From assembly GCA_017847725.1 (NCBI GenBank), contig JAGAXW010000006.1, positions 1 through 64,000 of the forward strand: DNA of 64,000 nt, written 5' to 3'. Below the pieces are notes generated by a model. It did no database searches, had not been told where the DNA came from, and worked only from the letters and a program-made list of their open reading frames with translations. Both the position numbers and the translations under genes were made by a program. Shown piece by piece: positions 42,012 through 51,973 of this stretch. The DNA comes from Prevotella sp. (GTDB taxonomy: Bacteria; Bacteroidota; Bacteroidia; Bacteroidales; Bacteroidaceae). Numbering within the stretch: position 1 is the first letter of the stretch; every line of letters starts with the position of its first letter.

Positions 42012-42458
42012 CTATCCCCGCCTCTGGCGGAAGAAGTCCTGCATGAGTTGGCGGCACTCGGCTTCGAGCACGCCCCCCGTCACCGTACAGCGCGGATGGA
42101 GCGAGCGAGGGGCATAGCCGGTGAAGCCCCGCTTCTCGTCGCGACAGCCATAGACCACACGGGGTATCTGGCTCCAGCCAAGGGCTCCGGCACACATGAC
42201 ACAGGGCTCCACCGTCACGTAGAGGGTGCAGTCGGTGAGGTACTTGCCTCCCAGCTCGGCGGCAGCGGCCGTGACGGCCTGCATCTCGGCATGGGCGGTG
42301 ACGTCGTTGAGGGTCTCTGTCAGATTATGGGCACGGGCGATGATACGATCCTGACAGACGATGACACACCCGACAGGTATCTCGCCCTCCTGCAAGGCGG
42401 CCTGGGCCTCTTGCAGCGCACGCCGCATAAACTGTTCGTCTTTCTTTTCCTGTTCCAT
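42012..42458 (-). CDS. tadA: tRNA-specific adenosine deaminase-type nucleoside deaminase
   Basis: From the ATG at 42458 the 148-aa protein has the zinc-deaminase motifs TAHAEMQAV (His and catalytic Glu) and EPCVMCAGAL (two Cys ligands). TadA converts A34 of tRNA-Arg to inosine; guanine deaminases are a related alternative. A longer frame to 42575 is open but crosses birA's promoter and start, so it is rejected. Confidence 0.88.
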   Translation of the reverse strand: MEQEKKDEQFMRRALQEAQAALQEGEIPVGCVIVCQDRIIARAHNLTETLNDVTAHAEMQAVTAAAAELGGKYLTDCTLYVTVEPCVMCAGALGWSQIPRVVYGCRDEKRGFTGYAPRSLHPRCTVTGGVLEAECRQLMQDFFRQRRG

Positions 42459-42495
42459 GTTGCAAATATACGAAAAAAAATCGTATCTTTGCATC
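42459..42495. promoter_or_regulatory. Divergent tadA/birA promoter region
   Basis: Only 37 bp separate the two ATGs. Minus-strand TATATTTG (42463-42470) ends 4 nt from the tadA ATG, and plus-strand TATCTTTG (42484-42491) ends 4 nt from the birA ATG. Both mRNAs should be leaderless or nearly so. Confidence 0.7.
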
Positions 42496-43197
42496 ATGAA
42501 ATGGAGATTTGTACATATCGACGAGACGGACTCCACCAACCGCTGGCTGAAGGAGCACGGCGGCCACGACGACATGGTGGTATGGACAGACTACCAGACG
42601 GCCGGGCGCGGACAGGGCACGAACCAATGGGAGTCTGAGCGCGGCAAGAACCTGACATTCTCCATCCTGTATCACCCCGAGGACATCACCGCCAACCGCC
42701 AGTTTCACCTGTCTATGACGATATCGCTGGCCATCTGCGACACGCTGGAGCAGTATATCGGCGACGTCAGCATCAAATGGCCCAACGACATCTACTGGCG
42801 CAACGGCAAGATGGGCGGCATACTGATAGAGCACCAGCTGCACGGCAACAGCATACGCAGCAGCATCATCGGTGTGGGACTGAACATCAACCAGAGAGTG
42901 TTCCATAGCGATGCACCCAACCCCGTGTCGCTGTGGCAGATATGCGGAAAGGAGAGCGACTGCGAGGCACTCCTCCAGGAAATCATCGGACACCTCGACA
43001 CGCTCCTGACGCAGCCGGTCAAGGAGCGCTATCTCTCCAAGCTCTATCGGCGCAAGGGCTTCCACCCCTATGCCGACAAGGAGGGTGTCTTCATGGCCGA
43101 GTTGACAGACGTGGAGGACGACGGCCACCTGCTGCTGCAAGACGAGGCAGGACGGTTGCGGCGCTACGCCTTCAAGGAAGTATCATTTATCCTATAA
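42496..43197 (+). CDS. birA: Biotin--[acetyl-CoA-carboxylase] ligase
   Basis: The 233-aa protein starts MKWRFVHIDETDSTNRWLKE. The catalytic loop is QTAGRGQGTNQWES near residue 34, followed by KWPNDIYWRNGKMGGILIE. It attaches biotin to carboxylase carrier domains. The N-terminal DNA-binding domain of bifunctional BirA is absent, so it is a plain ligase. The ATG at 42496 fits the -7 box; the longer frame from 42361 lies over tadA. Confidence 0.92.
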   Translation: MKWRFVHIDETDSTNRWLKEHGGHDDMVVWTDYQTAGRGQGTNQWESERGKNLTFSILYHPEDITANRQFHLSMTISLAICDTLEQYIGDVSIKWPNDIYWRNGKMGGILIEHQLHGNSIRSSIIGVGLNINQRVFHSDAPNPVSLWQICGKESDCEALLQEIIGHLDTLLTQPVKERYLSKLYRRKGFHPYADKEGVFMAELTDVEDDGHLLLQDEAGRLRRYAFKEVSFIL

Positions 43198-43201
43198 TAC
43201 T

Positions 43202-43912
43202 ATGGCAAGATTTAAGAGAATTCTACTGAAGCTGTCGGGCGAGAGCCTTATGGGACAGCAGGGGTACGGCATCGACCCCGAACGCCTGAGTGACTATGCC
43301 CGCCAGATAAAGGAGGTGAGCGAGATGGGCGTACAGATTGGCATCGTCATCGGCGGCGGCAACATCTTCCGCGGACTGAGCGGCTCACAGAAAGGTTTCG
43401 ACCGCGTGAAGGGCGACCAGATGGGCATGTGTGCCACCGTCATCAACTCGCTGGCGCTCTCGTCGGCACTGGGGGCCATCGGCGTCAAGAACAAGGTGAT
43501 GACGGCCATCCGCATGGAGCCCATCGGCGAGTTCTACACCAAGTGGAAGGCAATAGAGGCTATGGAGGCCGGCTACGTCTGCATCTTCTCCGCCGGAACA
43601 GGCTCTCCCTACTTCACCACCGACACCGGCTCATCGCTGCGCGGCATAGAGATTGAGGCCGACGTCATGCTGAAGGGCACACGTGTTGACGGCATCTATA
43701 CTGCCGACCCCGAGAAGGACCCCACCGCCACCAAGTTTGACGCCATCACCTACAAGGAGGTGCTGGCACGCGGACTGAAGGTGATGGACCTGACGGCTAT
43801 CTGCATGTGCCAGGACAACAACCTGCCCATCTACGTGTTCAACATGGACATCGTGGGCAATCTGAAGCGCGTGATGAACGGGGAAGAGATTGGCACACTC
43901 GTGCACAACTGA
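43202..43912 (+). CDS. pyrH: Uridylate kinase (UMP kinase)
   Basis: The 236-aa amino-acid-kinase-fold enzyme phosphorylates UMP to UDP. It carries LLKLSGESLMG at the start, GGGNIFRGL near residue 54, GTGSPYFTTDTGSSLRG near 133 and YTADPEKDP. It begins 4 nt after birA. Its stop abuts that of the convergent DUF4834 gene. Confidence 0.97.
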   Translation: MARFKRILLKLSGESLMGQQGYGIDPERLSDYARQIKEVSEMGVQIGIVIGGGNIFRGLSGSQKGFDRVKGDQMGMCATVINSLALSSALGAIGVKNKVMTAIRMEPIGEFYTKWKAIEAMEAGYVCIFSAGTGSPYFTTDTGSSLRGIEIEADVMLKGTRVDGIYTADPEKDPTATKFDAITYKEVLARGLKVMDLTAICMCQDNNLPIYVFNMDIVGNLKRVMNGEEIGTLVHN

Positions 43913-44299
43913 TTACTTCTCTTCAACAAACTCTACATATTCGCCATCGGAGTCGTCGAAAATCTTCTTGTTTTCGCGCCTTTGATGGCGATTGTCTATG
44001 ACGGTGGCACCCTCCGACTGATAGGTCTGCGACTCCGGCTCCGGCTCCGGTTCCGGCGCCACCTCCTCGCGCGCCCTGTATTCCTCTTCCTGCGACGGCC
44101 GGGCCTCAGGGCGCTGCCGACGCTGGGCATACTGCCGGCGCTGACGCCCCGTCTCCTCTTTGTACTGCTGCTCCTGGCGTTCGGCTTCCTCACGCGCCAT
44201 CTCGCGTGATCTCCTAAGCATCCTGACGGCAGGAGCACCCGCCAGCATCAGAACAAGTACAATAACAACGAAAACAAATGCAAATACACCATAGTTCAT
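43913..44299 (-). CDS. Small membrane protein with charged tail (DUF4834-like)
   Basis: The 128-aa protein has one N-terminal helix (GVFAFVFVVIVLVLMLAG). A long Glu/Arg/Gln-rich, Pro/Glu-repeated tail (APEPEPEPESQ) and an acidic end follow. Length and position after pssA fit the Bacteroidota DUF4834 family, whose function is unknown. The low-complexity tail makes the family call uncertain. Confidence 0.65.
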   Translation of the reverse strand: MNYGVFAFVFVVIVLVLMLAGAPAVRMLRRSREMAREEAERQEQQYKEETGRQRRQYAQRRQRPEARPSQEEEYRAREEVAPEPEPEPESQTYQSEGATVIDNRHQRRENKKIFDDSDGEYVEFVEEK

Positions 44300-44302
44300 A
44301 GA

Positions 44303-45016
44303 TTAGATTTTTAGTTCACTTTTCTTTCTACCCATATAATAATTGGTGGCTGCCGACAGGATGACATACCACGCAATGACTGCGGCAAGACCACTCACAC
44401 CGAGCAGGAGCAACAGCGGGATGCAGGTGAGCAGAAAGATGTACTTCACCTCATTGCCCTGCCAGCCCCACGTCTTGAACTTCAAGGCAAACATAGGGAT
44501 CTCGCACACCAGCAGCCAACAACTGACAAGGATACCGGCAATGACGCCGTAATACAACCAGGACGACGACGCGAGGGTGTCGCCCATGCCCACTATCAAC
44601 GACCCCCAGAACAGGGCGTTGGCAGGCGTCGGCAGACCGATGAAGCCCATCGACTGGCGCTCGTCGAGATTGAACTTGGCCAGACGGAGGGCAGAGAAGG
44701 CTGCCATCACGAAAGCAACATAAGCTAAATAGTGCCAAGGCAGGTACTCGGCAGCATAGGCTTTTAGAAAGTCGAACAGAATGGCGGAGGGAGCCAGTCC
44801 GAAAGTGATGTCATCGGCCAGCGAATCCAGTTCCTTGCCGATGGGCGACGACACATGCAGCAGGCGCGCCGACATGCCGTCGAAGAAGTCGAAGACAGCA
44901 CCAATGACGATGAAGAGCAGGGCGATGTCGTAAATGCCACAAAGCGCCCAGTAGGTGGCAATACAACCCGAGATGAGGTTACAACAGGTAATCGTATTGG
45001 GAATATGCTTCTTCAT
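44303..45016 (-). CDS. pssA: CDP-diacylglycerol--serine O-phosphatidyltransferase
   Basis: From the ATG at 45016 the 237-aa multi-pass enzyme has the CDP-alcohol phosphotransferase signature in FFDGMSARLLHVSSPIGKEL and the following DSLADD. It makes phosphatidylserine, which psd, 12 nt upstream, converts to phosphatidylethanolamine. A longer frame to 45166 would overlap psd by 139 nt and is unlikely. Confidence 0.93.
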   Translation of the reverse strand: MKKHIPNTITCCNLISGCIATYWALCGIYDIALLFIVIGAVFDFFDGMSARLLHVSSPIGKELDSLADDITFGLAPSAILFDFLKAYAAEYLPWHYLAYVAFVMAAFSALRLAKFNLDERQSMGFIGLPTPANALFWGSLIVGMGDTLASSSWLYYGVIAGILVSCWLLVCEIPMFALKFKTWGWQGNEVKYIFLLTCIPLLLLLGVSGLAAVIAWYVILSAATNYYMGRKKSELKI

Positions 45017-45027
45017 GACGCTGTCTG

Positions 45028-45717
45028 CTATGCTAATTTGGCGATGACGGTTTGGTCGCCGATGGTCGGCTGGTCGATGGTGACATAGGCCTTGGCACTG
45101 AGCGGGAGGAAGACATCGACACGCGAACCGAGCTTGATGAATCCCAGGTGCTCGTCGATGTAGCACTCTTCGCCAGCCTTGGCGTAGGTGACAATACGAC
45201 GGGCCATGGCACCGGCTATCTGACGCACCAGTATATCCTCGCCGTCCGGAGTGGTTATCATGGTGTCGGCATGCTCATTCTCCTCGCTGGCCTTAGGCAG
45301 CCACGCCTTGTGGTAGTTGCCGTTCTGATGGTGTACAAACTTCACCTTGCCGTCTACCGGGAACCAGTTGGCATGCACATTGAGCGGACTCATAAAGATG
45401 CTAATCATCAGGCGCTTGTCGTGGAAATACTCATCCTCCTGAACCTCCTCGACGACAACAATCTTACCGTCGGCAGGAGCCACCACCAGCCTTTCGGTAT
45501 CGCCATTGAAATAGCGAATGGGGCAGCGGTAGAAATTGAGCGCCATCATCCAGGCGGATCCAAAGATAACGACAAAGACCCAAAAAGGCAACGGATTGTC
45601 AAACAGATGCCACAGCAGTATGCCTACCACTGCCAATACGAGCATGCTAATAGTTAATTCGTTGGTGCCTTCACGATGTATTCTGATTTTTTTAAGTTTC
45701 TTGATTCTTTCGCCCAT
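45028..45717 (-). CDS. psd: Phosphatidylserine decarboxylase proenzyme
   Basis: The 229-aa protein is of the short (archaeal-type) form. The self-cleavage site LGSR in [13 protein letters not shown] near residue 190 produces the pyruvoyl group. An N-terminal double hydrophobic segment (about 22-55) anchors it. Conserved HxxPxxxH-like sequence is in [17 protein letters not shown]. It is first in the psd-pssA-DUF4834 operon. Confidence 0.95.
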   Translation of the reverse strand: MGERIKKLKKIRIHREGTNELTISMLVLAVVGILLWHLFDNPLPFWVFVVIFGSAWMMALNFYRCPIRYFNGDTERLVVAPADGKIVVVEEVQEDEYFHDKRLMISIFMSPLNVHANWFPVDGKVKFVHHQNGNYHKAWLPKASEENEHADTMITTPDGEDILVRQIAGAMARRIVTYAKAGEECYIDEHLGFIKLGSRVDVFLPLSAKAYVTIDQPTIGDQTVIAKLA

Positions 45718-45747
45718 GGCGTTTCAAATGCATTGGTTTTCGATATG

Positions 45748-45779
45748 CAAAGGTACACCTTTTTTGTTGATCTTACAAA
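45748..45779 (-). promoter_or_regulatory. Promoter of the psd-pssA operon
   Basis: On the minus strand TTTG (45776-45779), a 20-nt spacer and TACCTTTG (45748-45755) lie 31 bases before the psd ATG. Confidence 0.75.
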
Positions 45780-45855
45780 TTTTTCACGCGATTCTTTTGG
45801 TGTTCTCGTCTTTTCGGCGTAACTTTACGCCTCAAAAATTGCATTTGTAACAATT

Positions 45856-48800
45856 ATGGAAGATTTCGTACATCTTCACGTACATACCTATTACTCTATT
45901 CTGGACGGCCAGTCGAGCATCAAACGGCTCGTAGACAAAGCCGTCGGCAACGGCATGCGCGGCATGGCCATCACCGACCACGGCGACATGTTCGGTATCA
46001 AAGAATTTCATGACTACGTAGGCAGTGTCAACAAGCAACGTAAGAAGGACGGACTGGAGCCCTTCAAGCCCATCTTCGGATGCGAGATGTATGTCTCACG
46101 CTATGGCTCCAAGCTGCTCAAGAACGACAAGAAGCACCAGAGCGGCTACCACCTGATTGTGCTGGCCAAGAACTACAAAGGATACAAGAACCTCATCAAG
46201 CTGGTCAGCAACTCATGGGTGGACGGCTACTATATGCGTCCGCGCACCGACCGCGAAGACTTGGAGAAATACCACGAGGGCCTCATCGTATGCTCGGCCT
46301 GCATTGCCGGCGAGGTGCCCAAGAAAATCCTGAACGACGACATCGAAGGAGCGCGCGAGGCCATAGAGTGGTACCACCGCGTCTTCGGCGACGACTACTA
46401 TTTGGAACTGCAGCGTCACGAGGTGAAGGACCCCTCCATCCGCGCCAACCGGGAGACCTTCCCCCTACAGCAGAAGGCCAACAAGGTGCTGATCGAACTG
46501 GCCCGCGAATACGGCATCAAGCTCGTCTGCTCCAACGATGCCCACTTCGTAGACCAGGAGAACGCCGAAGCACACGACCACCTGCTGTGTCTCTCGACGG
46601 GCAAGGACCTGGACGACCCCACGCGCATGCTCTACTCCAAGCAGGAGTGGTTTAAGACCCGCGAGGAGATGAACGACATCTTCAGCGACGTCCCCGAGGC
46701 ATTGTCCAACACCTGTGAGATACTGGACAAGATCGAGATATACAGCATCGACCACGACCCCATCATGCCCTTCTTCCCCATCCCCGAGTCGTTCGGAACC
46801 GAGGAAGCATGGCGACAGAAGTTCACCGAAGAACAGCTCTTCGAGGAATTCACCCGCGACGAGAACGGCGAGAACCCGCTGCCACGCGAGGAGGGCGAAA
46901 AGAAAATCAAGAAACTGGGCGGCTACGACAAGCTGTACCGCATCAAGTTCGAGGCCGACTATCTGGCCGAACTGGCCTACAAGGGTGCCAGGCGTCTCTA
47001 TGGAGAACCGCTGCCCAAGGAGGTCGACGACCGCGTACGCTTCGAGCTGCACATCATGAAGACGATGGGCTTCCCCGGCTATTTCCTTATCGTGCAGGAC
47101 TTCATCAACTCAGCCCGCGACGAACTGGATGTCTGGGTAGGACCAGGACGTGGCTCGGCAGCCGGAAGTGTGGTGGCCTACTGCCTGGGCATCACCAAGA
47201 TAGACCCGCTGAAGTACGACCTGCTGTTCGAGCGTTTCCTCAATCCCGACCGTATCTCACTGCCCGATATCGACACCGACTTCGACGACGACGGGCGCGG
47301 CAAGGTGCTGAAATGGGTGATGGACAAATATGGGCATGAGAACTGCGCCCACATCATCACCTATGCCACGATGGCCACCAAGAACTCCATCAAGGACGTG
47401 GCCCGCGTAGAAAAAGTTCCCCTGGCCGTCACCAATGCCCTGTGCAAGGCCATTCCCGACCGCCTGCCGGAAGGATTGAAGATGAACCTGCCCAACGCCA
47501 TCAAGTGCACCCCGGAACTGCGTGATGCAGAGGCGTCGAACGACCCGGCACTGCGCAACACCATCAAGTATGCCAAGATGCTGGAGGGCACGGTGCGCGG
47601 AACGGGCATCCACGCCTGCGGATTCATCATCTGCCGCGACCCCATCAGCGACTGGGTACCCGTATCGACGGCCGACGACCCTGACTTCAAGGACACCAAG
47701 ACCAACTGCACGCAGTACGACGGCCACGTCATCGAGTCGACCGGCCTCATCAAGATGGACTTCCTCGGACTGAAGACGCTGTCGGAGCTGAAGGAGGCCT
47801 GCGCCAACATCAAGATAACCCTAGGCATCGACGTCGACCTCGACCACATACCCATCGACGACCCGAAAACCTTTGAGCTCTACCAGCAGGGCCGCACCAT
47901 CGGCACCTTCCAGTTTGAGTCGAACGGCATGCAGAAGTATCTGCGCGAACTGCATCCCACCGTCTTCGAAGACCTCATCGCCATGAACGCCCTCTACCGC
48001 CCGGGACCCATGGACTACATCCCCTCGTTCATCGCCCGCAAGAACGGCAAGGAGGACATCAAGTACGACATTCCCTGCATGGAGAAATACCTGAAGGACA
48101 CCTACGGCATCACCGTCTATCAGGAGCAGGTCATGCTGCTCTCGCGCCAACTGGCCGACTTCACCCGTGGTGAGAGCGACGCCCTGCGTAAGGCCATGGG
48201 TAAGAAGAAGAAGGACATCGTAGACGCCATGAAGCCGAAGTTCATCGAGGGCGGCAAGAAGAACGGCCACGACCCCAAGGTGCTGGAAAAAATCTGGGCC
48301 GACTGGGAGAAATTCGCCTCCTACGCCTTCAACAAGTCGCATGCCGCCTGCTATTCGTGGGTGGCCTACCAGACCGCCTACCTCAAGGCCAACTATCCCG
48401 CCGAGTTCATGGCCGCCATCATGAGCCGCCGCCGCGACCAGATAACAGAAATCACCAAACTCATGGATGAGTGCAAGGCCATGGGCATTGCCACCCTGGG
48501 GCCCGACGTCAACGAGTCGTACCAGAAATTCGGTGTCAACAAGAAAGGTGAGATACGCTTCGGACTGGCCGCCATCAAGGGTATGGGCGACAGCGTGGCA
48601 CAAGCCATCATCGACGAGCGCGAGAAGAACGGCCTCTACAAAGACATCTTCGACTTTGTCCAGCGCATCAACTTCAGCCAGGTCAACCGCAAGGCCCTCG
48701 AGTCGTTGGCGCTGAGTGGCGCATTCGACAGTTTCGGCATCCGTCGCGAGGACTTCTTCGTGGAGAACCACAAGAAGGAGACCTTCATCGACACCATCAT

Positions 48801-49569
48801 GCGATACGGACAGACCTACCAGATAGAGAAGCAGGAGGCACAGAACTCTCTCTTCGGCGGTTTTGGCGACGGCATCGAGATACAGACTCCCATCATCCCC
48901 AAGTCGGACCTCAGATGGAGCGACATCGAGCGGCTGAACAAGGAGCGCGAACTGGTGGGCATCTATCTGTCGGCACACCCCCTCGACCAGTATAAGATAG
49001 TGCTCGACAACCTGTGCAACACGCGTTGTGACGAATTGGCAGACATCAACCTGCTGAAAGACCGCAGCGACGTGACGCTGGGCGGCATCGTCACGGGCGT
49101 CCGCACCCGTCTGGACAAGCGCGGAAACCCCTGCGGCTTCGTGACGCTTGAAGACTTCAACGGCTCTGGCGAGCTGGCGATGTTCGGAGAGGAATGGGGG
49201 CGCTGGAGCGGTATGTTCACAGAAGGAGCGTCGGTGTATGTCACGGGCAAGATACAGCCGCGCTTCCAGTTTAGCGACCTGCTACAACTGAAGGTACAGA
49301 ACATCGAGTACCTGCAGACCATCAAGGACAAAGCCATCAGCCGCATCACCATCTCGGTAGTCTCCGACATGCTCGACGACCGGGTGGTGACAGAGCTCAG
49401 CGAGCTCATCAGTGCCAACCCCGGCAGCACCGAGGTTTACCTCCAGCTGCACGACGCCACGGGCAAGAACCACGTCTTGCTACGCAGCAAATCGAAGCGG
49501 ATAGACGTCAAGAACGACTTGTTACAATTTATAGAACAGACCGCGTCGCTCGACTATAAGATCAATTAG
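45856..49569 (+). CDS. dnaE: DNA polymerase III alpha subunit
   Basis: The 1237-aa replicative polymerase starts with a PHP domain (FVHLHVHTYYSILDGQSS). The catalytic palm includes GPGRGSAAGSVVAYCLGIT near residue 432 and LPDIDTDFDDDGRGKVL near 470. Fingers and helix-hairpin-helix regions follow, then a C-terminal OB domain (VTLGGIVTGVRTRLDKRGNP, about 1070). The length is usual for DnaE. It stands between the divergent psd operon and trxA. Confidence 0.97.
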   Translation: MEDFVHLHVHTYYSILDGQSSIKRLVDKAVGNGMRGMAITDHGDMFGIKEFHDYVGSVNKQRKKDGLEPFKPIFGCEMYVSRYGSKLLKNDKKHQSGYHLIVLAKNYKGYKNLIKLVSNSWVDGYYMRPRTDREDLEKYHEGLIVCSACIAGEVPKKILNDDIEGAREAIEWYHRVFGDDYYLELQRHEVKDPSIRANRETFPLQQKANKVLIELAREYGIKLVCSNDAHFVDQENAEAHDHLLCLSTGKDLDDPTRMLYSKQEWFKTREEMNDIFSDVPEALSNTCEILDKIEIYSIDHDPIMPFFPIPESFGTEEAWRQKFTEEQLFEEFTRDENGENPLPREEGEKKIKKLGGYDKLYRIKFEADYLAELAYKGARRLYGEPLPKEVDDRVRFELHIMKTMGFPGYFLIVQDFINSARDELDVWVGPGRGSAAGSVVAYCLGITKIDPLKYDLLFERFLNPDRISLPDIDTDFDDDGRGKVLKWVMDKYGHENCAHIITYATMATKNSIKDVARVEKVPLAVTNALCKAIPDRLPEGLKMNLPNAIKCTPELRDAEASNDPALRNTIKYAKMLEGTVRGTGIHACGFIICRDPISDWVPVSTADDPDFKDTKTNCTQYDGHVIESTGLIKMDFLGLKTLSELKEACANIKITLGIDVDLDHIPIDDPKTFELYQQGRTIGTFQFESNGMQKYLRELHPTVFEDLIAMNALYRPGPMDYIPSFIARKNGKEDIKYDIPCMEKYLKDTYGITVYQEQVMLLSRQLADFTRGESDALRKAMGKKKKDIVDAMKPKFIEGGKKNGHDPKVLEKIWADWEKFASYAFNKSHAACYSWVAYQTAYLKANYPAEFMAAIMSRRRDQITEITKLMDECKAMGIATLGPDVNESYQKFGVNKKGEIRFGLAAIKGMGDSVAQAIIDEREKNGLYKDIFDFVQRINFSQVNRKALESLALSGAFDSFGIRREDFFVENHKKETFIDTIMRYGQTYQIEKQEAQNSLFGGFGDGIEIQTPIIPKSDLRWSDIERLNKERELVGIYLSAHPLDQYKIVLDNLCNTRCDELADINLLKDRSDVTLGGIVTGVRTRLDKRGNPCGFVTLEDFNGSGELAMFGEEWGRWSGMFTEGASVYVTGKIQPRFQFSDLLQLKVQNIEYLQTIKDKAISRITISVVSDMLDDRVVTELSELISANPGSTEVYLQLHDATGKNHVLLRSKSKRIDVKNDLLQFIEQTASLDYKIN

Positions 49570-49634
49570 TGGCACGATGTTTGCTCCCCAAATGACATAC
49601 GAGTAATAACCCTATAAAGTCTTTGAAAAAAATT

Positions 49635-49949
49635 ATGGAAGTAACAATCACAAACGACAACTTTGAAAGTTTGAAGAATGGCAACCAGCCATTAGTAGTT
49701 GATTTCTGGGCTACATGGTGTGGTCCCTGCCGCATGGTAGGTCCCATCATTTCCGAACTTGCTGCCGCCTACGATGGTAAGATTACCGTCGGAAAATGTG
49801 ACGTAGAAGAGAATGAAGACCTGGCCGCAGAGTTCGGCATCCGCAACATTCCGACCATCCTGTTCTTCAAGAACGGCCAGGTTGTGGACAAGATTGTCGG
49901 TGCTCAGCCCAAGGCTAAGCTCGAAGAGAAATTCCAGGCACTGATCTAA
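49635..49949 (+). CDS. trxA: Thioredoxin
   Basis: The 104-aa protein has the redox motif WATWCGPCRMVGP near residue 29 and the cis-Pro loop NIPTILFFKNGQ. The ATG at 49635 is preferred to an in-frame TTG at 49623 because it gives the standard N-terminus MEVTITNDNF. It reduces protein disulfides in the cytoplasm. Confidence 0.96.
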   Translation: MEVTITNDNFESLKNGNQPLVVDFWATWCGPCRMVGPIISELAAAYDGKITVGKCDVEENEDLAAEFGIRNIPTILFFKNGQVVDKIVGAQPKAKLEEKFQALI

Positions 49950-49951
49950 AG

Positions 49952-50386
49952 TCAGAACGCTACGGTTCTGCTACCGTCTTCCTGCTCGGTGATGCTGACA
50001 CGAACGGCATCGTCGGGCAGGATTTCTTCTATCAGTTCGGGCCATTCTATAAAGCAGAGCGCTCCCGAGTAGAAATAGTCTTCATAGCCCATATCGTAGA
50101 CTTCCTCCAACTTCTTGATACGGTAGAAGTCGAAGTGGTAGATGGCTGTGGGCTCAGGACTACTGGCCAACGGCCAATGGCCAACGGCATACTCATTGAT
50201 GATGGCGAAGGTAGGACTGGTGATGACGTCCTCGACGCCAAGTTCCTCGCAGACAGCCTTCACGAAGGTAGTCTTGCCGGCTCCCATCTTTCCGTAGAAG
50301 GCAAAGACAGTGTGGTTGCCAATATGCTGTACAAACTCCCGCGCAGCCTCGCGGATATGGTCTAAGTCCTTAATGATAATATTCAT
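49952..50386 (-). CDS. tsaE: tRNA threonylcarbamoyladenosine biosynthesis ATPase TsaE
   Basis: The 144-aa P-loop ATPase has [14 protein letters not shown] near residue 31, [10 protein letters not shown] near 57, IYHFDFYRI near 81 and FIEWPELI near 110. Between NEY and IYHFD lies an extra segment, [15 protein letters not shown], where other TsaE proteins have only a few residues. Much of that insert is encoded by three near-identical heptamers (TGGCCAA/CGGCCAA). The protein works with TsaB and TsaD in t6A formation. It overlaps porX by 4 nt. Confidence 0.9.
   Translation of the reverse strand: MNIIIKDLDHIREAAREFVQHIGNHTVFAFYGKMGAGKTTFVKAVCEELGVEDVITSPTFAIINEYAVGHWPLASSPEPTAIYHFDFYRIKKLEEVYDMGYEDYFYSGALCFIEWPELIEEILPDDAVRVSITEQEDGSRTVAF
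50164..50187. repeat. Heptameric repeat inside tsaE
   Basis: TGGCCAA, CGGCCAA, TGGCCAA and a partial CGG are in tandem. Three units are 21 nt, so the reading frame is kept. Confidence 0.7.
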
Positions 50387-51936
50387 CGTTTCTTACCTTT
50401 TAATGTGACTATCGGCACCACCATCTCCTCCAGCGAGATGCCTCCATGCTGGAAGGTGTTCCGATAATAGGATACATAGTAGTTATAGTTGTTGGGATAA
50501 GCGAAGAAGTCGTCGCCCGTGGCAAACACATAGCTCGTGGAGATATTGGGTGCCGGCAGGTGTGCCTTCTGCGGGTCCTTGATGACGAAAAGGTCCTTGG
50601 AGTCGTAGGCCAGATTGCGCCCCAACTTGTAGCGCAGGTTGGTGTTCGTGTTACGGTCGCCGATGATTTTCACCGGATTGGTAGCCCGAATACTGCCATG
50701 GTCGGTGGTGACGAGGACGGTATAGTCGGTCTGTGCCAACAGTCTGAACAGGTCGGCTATGACAGAATGGCGGAACCACGACAGCGTGATGGAGCGGTAG
50801 GCCGACTCGTTATTGGCCAGTTCGCGCACCATCCTCGACTCCGTGCGGGCATGCGACAGCATGTCGATGAAATTGAACACCACCACGTTCAGGTCGTTCT
50901 TCGCCAGCTGCTTAAACTGTGCCATCAGCTTGTCGGCCTCGGCCGACGTATTGATTTTATGATAGGAGAACGTGTTGCGGCGGCGGAAGCGCTCCAGCTG
51001 TGTCCGTATGAGCGGGCCCTCATTGAGGTTCTTGCCTTCCTCCTCGTCTTCGTCGACCCACAGTTCGGGGAACATCTTGGCTATCTGCACAGGCATCAGG
51101 CCCGAGAAGATGGCATTGCGCGCATACTGCGTGGCTGTGGGCAGGATGCTGCAGTAGACGTCTTCGTCGATTTCAAACAGGTCTCCAATCTCGCGCTCCA
51201 GCATTTTCCACTGGTCGTAGCGGAAGTTGTCCAGCACGATGAGGAACACCTGCTCCTGCTCGTTGAGCAGGGGAAACACCTTGCCCTTGAACACCTCGTT
51301 CGACATCATGGGATGGTCGGCGCCTGCCATCCAGTCGAGGTAGTTCTTCTTCACATATTTGGCAAATCCCAGGTTAGCCTCTTCTTTCTGCATCTGCAGC
51401 ATCTCCGTCATCTGCGAGTCCGTGGCACTCAGCTCCAGCTCCCAGCGTACCAGTTTCTTGTAGATGTCGGTCCAGTCCTGCCACGTGCGACTGTCCATAA
51501 TCTGCATACCTATCTGCTGGAACTGCTGCTGATAGCCCGTCTGTACCGTTTCGGTGACGATTTCCCGGCGATGGATGTTCTTCTTCAGCGTCAGCAGTAT
51601 CTGGTTGGGATTGACCGGTTTGATGAGGTAGTCGGCAATCTGCTGACCGATGGCCTGGTTCATGATGTCCTCCTCCTCACTCTTGGTGACCATGACGACA
51701 GGTACCTGGGGGGTTATCTCCTTGATACGCTCCAGGGTCTCAAGCCCGCTGAGTCCGGGCATCATCTCGTCGAGCAGCACCAGGTCGAAGGTACGCTTGC
51801 GACACTCCTCGATAGCATCGGTACCATTGGTTACCGTCACTACCTCATATCCCTTCTTCTCGAGGAAGAGCAGGTGGGCGCGGAGCAGTTCCATCTCGTC
51901 GTCGGCCCAAAGTAGCAGTCCGTTATTCATATCCAT
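50383..51936 (-). CDS. porX: PorX-type response regulator with PglZ (alkaline-phosphatase fold) domain
   Basis: The 517-aa protein has a CheY-like receiver at residues 6-120 (phospho-acceptor Asp56 in [10 protein letters not shown], then Lys in [11 protein letters not shown]). Helices follow, then a PglZ domain from about 215 ([14 protein letters not shown] metal site, [21 protein letters not shown]). PorX controls type IX secretion genes through SigP/PorY in Porphyromonas. Here it sits with porW/sprE. An ATG two codons later (51930) is an alternative start. Confidence 0.93.
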   Translation of the reverse strand: MDMNNGLLLWADDEMELLRAHLLFLEKKGYEVVTVTNGTDAIEECRKRTFDLVLLDEMMPGLSGLETLERIKEITPQVPVVMVTKSEEEDIMNQAIGQQIADYLIKPVNPNQILLTLKKNIHRREIVTETVQTGYQQQFQQIGMQIMDSRTWQDWTDIYKKLVRWELELSATDSQMTEMLQMQKEEANLGFAKYVKKNYLDWMAGADHPMMSNEVFKGKVFPLLNEQEQVFLIVLDNFRYDQWKMLEREIGDLFEIDEDVYCSILPTATQYARNAIFSGLMPVQIAKMFPELWVDEDEEEGKNLNEGPLIRTQLERFRRRNTFSYHKINTSAEADKLMAQFKQLAKNDLNVVVFNFIDMLSHARTESRMVRELANNESAYRSITLSWFRHSVIADLFRLLAQTDYTVLVTTDHGSIRATNPVKIIGDRNTNTNLRYKLGRNLAYDSKDLFVIKDPQKAHLPAPNISTSYVFATGDDFFAYPNNYNYYVSYYRNTFQHGGISLEEMVVPIVTLKGKKR

Positions 51937-51973
51937 TATCCTTTTTGTTTGTCAATTAGGGTTCTGCCCGCCA

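Noticed and set aside
42361-42495. Longer start for birA (and 42575 for tadA)
   Set aside because: Both extensions run through the other gene's promoter and start. The -7 boxes place transcription start at the internal ATGs.
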